Translations under genes and position numbers: made by a program
Shown: positions 4,178 to 5,483 of the stretch, one piece after another
Layout of the letters: every line of letters begins with the position of its first letter
Numbering within the stretch: the first letter of the stretch is position 1
Source: Alphaproteobacteria bacterium
GTDB lineage: Bacteria > Pseudomonadota > Alphaproteobacteria > Rhizobiales > Aestuariivirgaceae
Assembly: GCA_005884715.1 (NCBI GenBank)
Contig: VAZZ01000086.1
Span: 1-5,483 of the forward strand
Direction: 5' to 3'
DNA length: 5,483 nt
The notes under the pieces: generated by a model
Database searches by the model: none
What the model saw: the letters and a program-made list of their open reading frames with translations, nothing else
What the model was told of the DNA's origin: nothing

Positions 4178-5483
4178 TTTCGAGTGTCGCGGTCCTTCTG
4201 TGGGGTGTCGCTGCACTTCTGGGAACCGCTGCGCTTGCCGTTGCATCAAGCCATAGTTCAGATGTGTCGAGGCGCCTGACCTATGGCTTGGCGCTTGGCA
4301 TCTCGGCGGTCATGCTATTGGTTCTCACGGGCCGCATTGTGAGCGGTCCAATCGCTGCTTCGGTTGTCACTCTGTCGCTTGGACTGCCTTGGATCGGAGC
4401 TCATTTTCGTTTGGATGAACTCTCGACTTTTTTTCTCCTGGTCATCAATCTTGGCGCCAGCGCGGCCAGTGTCTATGGCCTTGGCTACGGTAGACACGAA
4501 TCCTCGCCACACCGGGTACTGCCTTTCTATCCAGCGTTCCTTGCCGGCATGAATCTTGTCGTGCTTGCCGACGATGCCTTCACTTTCCTGGTTTCCTGGG
4601 AATTCATGTCCCTTTCCTCCTGGGCGCTCGTCATGAGCCACCACCGCGTGCGCGACAACGCGCGTGCCGGCTACGTCTATCTCGTCATGGCGAGCTTTGG
4701 AACACTCGCGCTTCTGCTCGCCTATGGCATGCTGGCGGGCCTGGATGGCAGTTATGTTTTTGCCGAGATCCGTGCGAACCGGCCATCGGCAGAGGTGGCC
4801 GCCGTCGTCCTGGTCCTCGCGCTGATAGGCGCCGGCTCGAAGGCCGGGTTGGTGCCCCTTCACGTCTGGTTACCGCTGGCGCATCCGGCAGCGCCGAGCC
4901 ATGTCTCGGCGCTCATGAGCGGCGTCATGACCAAGGTCGCCGTCTATGGCTTCATCCGCATCGTTTTCGACCTCAGCGGCCCTCCGGCTTGGTGGTGGGG
5001 TATACCTCTGTTGGTGCTCGGCGCCTCGAGCGCAGTGATGGGCCTGCTCTCAGCTATTCTTCAGCGTGACCTGAAGAAGCTCCTGGCCTACAGCACCATC
5101 GAGAACATAGGTATCGTCTTCGTCGGCTTGGGGCTTGCGCTTGCTTTCGAGGCGAATGCGATGCCAGCAGCTGCGGCGGTCGCCATGACTGCGGCGCTGT
5201 TCCATGTCCTCAATCACAGCATCTTCAAGAGCCTGCTGTTCTTCGGTTCCGGCGCCATACTGACGGCGACCGGCCAGCGTGATATGGAACATCTCGGCGG
5301 CCTCATCCACCGCATGCCGCTGACCGCCTTCGCGTTTCTCGCCGGATGCACGGCGATCTCGGCGCTGCCGCCGCTCAATGGCTTCGTTTCGGAATGGCTC
5401 ACCTTCCAGGCGATCCTCTTGAGCCCGGAGTTGCCGCAATGGGGCTTGAAGTTCCTGGTGCCTGCGGTCGGCGCGATGCTCGC
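4174..5483 (+). CDS. hyfB: Hydrogenase-4 subunit B-like (HyfB/HycC) proton-translocating antiporter subunit, partial
   Basis: The first 436 codons of an integral membrane protein of the NuoL/M/N-Mrp antiporter family; HyfB proteins are usually about 670 residues, so the last third is beyond the edge. Features typical of the proton channel are visible: SWEFMSLSSW with Glu143 (the TM5 glutamate), AGSKAGLVPLHVWLPLAHPA with Lys223 (the TM7 lysine), APSHVSALMSGVMTK ending in Lys254, RDLKKLLAYSTIENIG around 298-313, FHVLNHSIFKSLLF around 343-356, and LPPLNGFVSEW with Glu407. No charged motif appears lost. HyfB couples electron flow in formate-hydrogenlyase or hydrogenase-4-type complexes to ion pumping across the inner membrane. 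It is probably the first structural gene of such an operon, under the upstream XRE gene. Whether the complex contains a true NiFe subunit or an Ehr-type relative cannot be judged from here. The NuoL/MnhA branch is the main alternative, but the SWEFMSLSSW and HPAAPSHVSALMSG style favours HyfB. Confidence 0.85.
   Translation, partial: MISSVAVLLWGVAALLGTAALAVASSHSSDVSRRLTYGLALGISAVMLLVLTGRIVSGPIAASVVTLSLGLPWIGAHFRLDELSTFFLLVINLGASAASVYGLGYGRHESSPHRVLPFYPAFLAGMNLVVLADDAFTFLVSWEFMSLSSWALVMSHHRVRDNARAGYVYLVMASFGTLALLLAYGMLAGLDGSYVFAEIRANRPSAEVAAVVLVLALIGAGSKAGLVPLHVWLPLAHPAAPSHVSALMSGVMTKVAVYGFIRIVFDLSGPPAWWWGIPLLVLGASSAVMGLLSAILQRDLKKLLAYSTIENIGIVFVGLGLALAFEANAMPAAAAVAMTAALFHVLNHSIFKSLLFFGSGAILTATGQRDMEHLGGLIHRMPLTAFAFLAGCTAISALPPLNGFVSEWLTFQAILLSPELPQWGLKFLVPAVGAML

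Noticed and set aside
1..5483. Search for CRISPR arrays, insertion sequences, tRNA/rRNA genes and attachment sites
   Set aside because: No regularly spaced repeats, transposase motifs, terminal inverted repeats with target duplications, or cloverleaf-like sequence seen by eye.

Overview
The window looks like part of an alphaproteobacterial genome, most likely a rhizobium-type member of the Hyphomicrobiales. This is inferred from the style of the encoded proteins, the GC-rich codon use and an FNR/FixK-type dyad in front of one gene. I made no database comparison. The theme is acetate/acetyl-phosphate metabolism, low-oxygen response and membrane energy conversion.

Bases 1-315 hold two short gene remnants: the C-terminal part of a phosphoketolase on the minus strand and a scrap resembling an acyl/acetate-CoA ligase on the plus strand. 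They are followed by a well-formed class II FNR/FixK promoter. That promoter drives the first intact gene (about 346-1917), a bifunctional protein joining an aminoglycoside-phosphotransferase-like kinase domain to a P-loop ATP-binding kinase domain. Right after its stop lies a TTGAC-TTCG-GTCAA dyad, which could be an RNA hairpin or an FNR-family site.

Bases 2073-3479 hold a decayed pair. A metallo-beta-lactamase-fold hydrolase is cut down to its N-terminus but keeps HxHxDH. It overlaps the start of an MFS transporter that is broken near its C-terminus by a frameshifting deletion, and the transporter also appears to lack a few residues in TM2. A complete 39-codon SHOCT-domain gene (3510-3629) follows, with its own good ribosome binding site.

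Bases 3630-3862 are non-coding. They become AT-rich and carry a convincing promoter for a two-gene unit: an XRE-type HTH regulator (3863-4177), translationally coupled by an ATGA overlap to a HyfB-like proton-translocating antiporter subunit (4174 to the right edge, incomplete). This is probably the start of a hydrogenase-4/formate-hydrogenlyase-like (Hyf or Ehr) operon.

Overall, intact and apparently regulated genes (bifunctional kinase, SHOCT protein, XRE-hyfB) alternate with deletion-damaged ones (phosphoketolase, CoA ligase, MBL hydrolase, MFS). I see no mobile element, CRISPR array, tRNA or rRNA, and nothing I would call a new biological system with confidence. The most informative points are the FNR-type promoter, the deletion scars and the unusual RNA/DNA dyads.
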